Shown here: positions 62,648 to 64,000 of the stretch, piece after piece
Position numbering within the stretch: the stretch's first letter is position 1
Layout of the letters: each line of letters opens with the position of its first letter
DNA from: Herbaspirillum sp.
GTDB lineage: Bacteria > Pseudomonadota > Gammaproteobacteria > Burkholderiales > Burkholderiaceae_D
Direction of reading: 5' to 3'
NCBI GenBank assembly: GCA_028292625.1
Contig: JAQGLY010000014.1
Coordinates: forward strand, 186,001 to 250,000
DNA length: 64,000 nucleotides
Position numbers and translations under genes: made by a program
Notes under the pieces: model-generated
Database searches by the model: none
What the model was told of the DNA's origin: nothing
Seen by the model: only the letters and a program-made list of their open reading frames with translations

Positions 62648-64000
62648 TCAAGCCGTCAGCAATCGCTCGAACAGCCGGGTCGCGCACAGTCCGACCGGAT
62701 TCCAGTGCGTGTTGGGTCCGATGTTGCGGATCAGTAGCGCCATGGCCTCGTCCCGATTGGCGGACGCGGCCACATCCTGTTCGAGAGCCCGGACTTCCGC
62801 GTCGAGACTGCTATCGCCGCTACGCTCGCTGAGGCCGGTCGAGCCAGGGGAATCGGCGACCGGCGCGATCTGTTCGAGCAAACGCCGGCGGGCGCGAAAA
62901 CTGAGCGGACGCGGCATCGCGGCAGCCGCATCGCCGACGATCCAGTCGGAAATGACTTGTCGTTCATACCCGCTGAAAACGCCGAACATCGCCGCGCGGT
63001 CGCCTTGAATCAGCTTCCAGAACCGGCTGTGGCTGAGCGGCTGATGCCGCTTGATCCAGCCGGCCTGTTGAAATGCTTCGAGCATGGCCGGAATCCGGCT
63101 TGGATCGGACAGCCACGCATTGACGGTGCGGCCGCCTATGGAGCAGTAGTCGGAATGCATCATGCTGCCGATGGCGGCTTTGTTCACGAAGATCGCCTCG
63201 ACTTCGGCGTCCAGCGTAAAGTTATCGATGATCGCGGTGCTGTCCGGCCCCAGGCCGTTCAGTTTGAAGCCGTTGCGCACGCGGCGGTAAAATTCGGCGG
63301 CATCGCCGGCCAGCGGCGATTGCCGCATGAATGACGTTAAGCCCTGCAAGGCTTTTTGTGCATGGCCGACATCCGCGTTGTCCACGGTCACATGCAGGGT
63401 GAAGTAATAGGGATCGATGCCCAGCTCGTCCAATTCATAGGCGGTAATCGGCAAGTGCAAGGGCAATTGCTCATAACCCAGATTGAAACCGACGACTTCC
63501 GGCAGAAAATCGTCTGCAAGATAGGCCAGCGCCAATTGGATCACCCCTTGCCGGTAGCAGTCGTCGTCCAGCTCTCCGACGTGTTCGCAATCCTGGGCCG
63601 CCAGCAGGCGCTTGTAGAGTGCGACATGATTCCTGTCGGGGACGCCTTCTCCGAGTTCTTCCAGATAAGTACGGATCAACGGCAGAAAACGCGCATCCCG
63701 CCAATGCGAACTCAGCCCGTACAGCCACGATCCGTCCACCAGCTTGGTGGGAGCGACCGTCCCCAGAAAATGCAATGCATGCGACCGAGTAGGGAAAAAG
63801 CGCCGCGCGCCGCCTAATTTGCGTTGCGCCAGATAAGCGCGGTAGTCTTCACCGACCTGCGCCACATTGTTTTTTATCCATGCGCCGACCTCGGCCGGAT
63901 CGGCGGGCAGATCGCAGTGCTGCTGCTCGACCTGCGTCAATTGCTCGCGTAAATAAGTGCGCGCCTGCTCAAGAACGAGCGCGGACGGCCCCGGCAAACC
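62648..64000 (-). CDS. Iron-containing redox enzyme family protein (haem-oxygenase-like fold), partial
   Basis: At least 450 residues; the frame stays open to the window edge, so the true start lies beyond it (a TTG at 63995-63997 is the last possible start inside). The middle part, with GFNLGYEQLPLHL and DPYYFTLHVTVDNADVGHAQKAL, matches the PqqC/haem-oxygenase-like iron-containing redox family, in which His and acidic residues bind a di-iron centre. A C-terminal domain (IGSMMHSDYCSIGGRTVNAWL and so on) is an addition I do not recognise. Substrate unknown. Confidence 0.75.
   Translation of the reverse strand, partial: GLPGPSALVLEQARTYLREQLTQVEQQHCDLPADPAEVGAWIKNNVAQVGEDYRAYLAQRKLGGARRFFPTRSHALHFLGTVAPTKLVDGSWLYGLSSHWRDARFLPLIRTYLEELGEGVPDRNHVALYKRLLAAQDCEHVGELDDDCYRQGVIQLALAYLADDFLPEVVGFNLGYEQLPLHLPITAYELDELGIDPYYFTLHVTVDNADVGHAQKALQGLTSFMRQSPLAGDAAEFYRRVRNGFKLNGLGPDSTAIIDNFTLDAEVEAIFVNKAAIGSMMHSDYCSIGGRTVNAWLSDPSRIPAMLEAFQQAGWIKRHQPLSHSRFWKLIQGDRAAMFGVFSGYERQVISDWIVGDAAAAMPRPLSFRARRRLLEQIAPVADSPGSTGLSERSGDSSLDAEVRALEQDVAASANRDEAMALLIRNIGPNTHWNPVGLCATRLFERLLTA

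Noticed and set aside
1..64000. CRISPR arrays, integrons or complete insertion sequences
   Set aside because: No regularly spaced direct repeats, no attC-like sites and no transposase gene were seen; only the 176-bp fold-back element qualifies as mobile-like.

Overview
The window looks like a chromosomal segment of a betaproteobacterium, most probably Burkholderiales/Oxalobacteraceae. This rests on the moderately high GC content, the complete exosortase B (XrtB)/PEP-CTERM type exopolysaccharide locus with the gene order epsL - sugar-phosphate transferase - epsD - epsE - epsF - epsG - xrtB, and the general gene repertoire. The genus cannot be fixed from sequence reading alone. No rRNA, tRNA, CRISPR array, transposase gene or prophage structural gene was found.

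Region 1 (1-2.1 kb) holds a protein with an F-box-like segment and about six 38-residue repeats, which looks like an exported effector. Its stop codon overlaps the start of an HRI1-like protein.

Region 2 (2.3-41.8 kb) is one very large exopolysaccharide island. Phosphomannomutase (2337) at one end and mannose-1-phosphate guanylyltransferase (39684) at the other supply GDP-mannose. A plus-strand block (6.2-21.7 kb) encodes the outer-membrane protein EpsL, the priming glycosyl-phosphotransferase, the EpsD lipoprotein, the EpsE export channel, the EpsF chain-length regulator, the EpsG kinase, an exosortase B fused to EpsI, two glycosyltransferases, a Wzy-like polymerase/ligase, an O-acyltransferase and an NAD-dependent epimerase. 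A minus-strand block (21.7-26.4 kb) resembles a GtrA/GtrB/GtrC glucosylation module with a GMC oxidoreductase attached. Two tandem secreted paralogs of unknown function follow (27.1-30.1 kb). A second minus-strand block (30.1-33.6 kb) carries a GT14-type transferase, a pyruvyl transferase and a flippase, with a decayed fragment of a second flippase copy between the last two. The final plus-strand block (34.0-41.1 kb) has an acetyltransferase, GalE, a processive-type GT2, a WecG/TagA-STAS fusion and two sugar-nucleotide pyrophosphorylases. PEP-CTERM proteins, the expected exosortase substrates, sit at both edges (3838 and 41221).

Region 3 (42.5-56.4 kb) is a mixed region of mostly single genes: an HDOD protein, a TPR-methyltransferase, a cation diffusion facilitator, a TetR-MFS-oxidoreductase operon, several small conserved proteins, an orphan self-cleaving S24 repressor next to a likely small-RNA locus, a ferredoxin, a single-domain response regulator, glycerate kinase and a glycine/tyrosine-rich lipoprotein.

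Region 4 (56.6-64 kb) is a complete branched-chain amino-acid type ABC transporter operon (binding protein, two permeases, two ATPases). It is followed convergently by a type IB DNA topoisomerase and a haem-oxygenase-like iron-containing redox enzyme that runs off the window end.

Most novel for follow-up: the F-box repeat protein, the tandem secreted paralogs inside the EPS island, the glycosyltransferase-STAS fusion, the MshEN-like N-terminus on the EpsG kinase, and the S24 repressor facing a terminator-bounded transcript with no obvious ORF.
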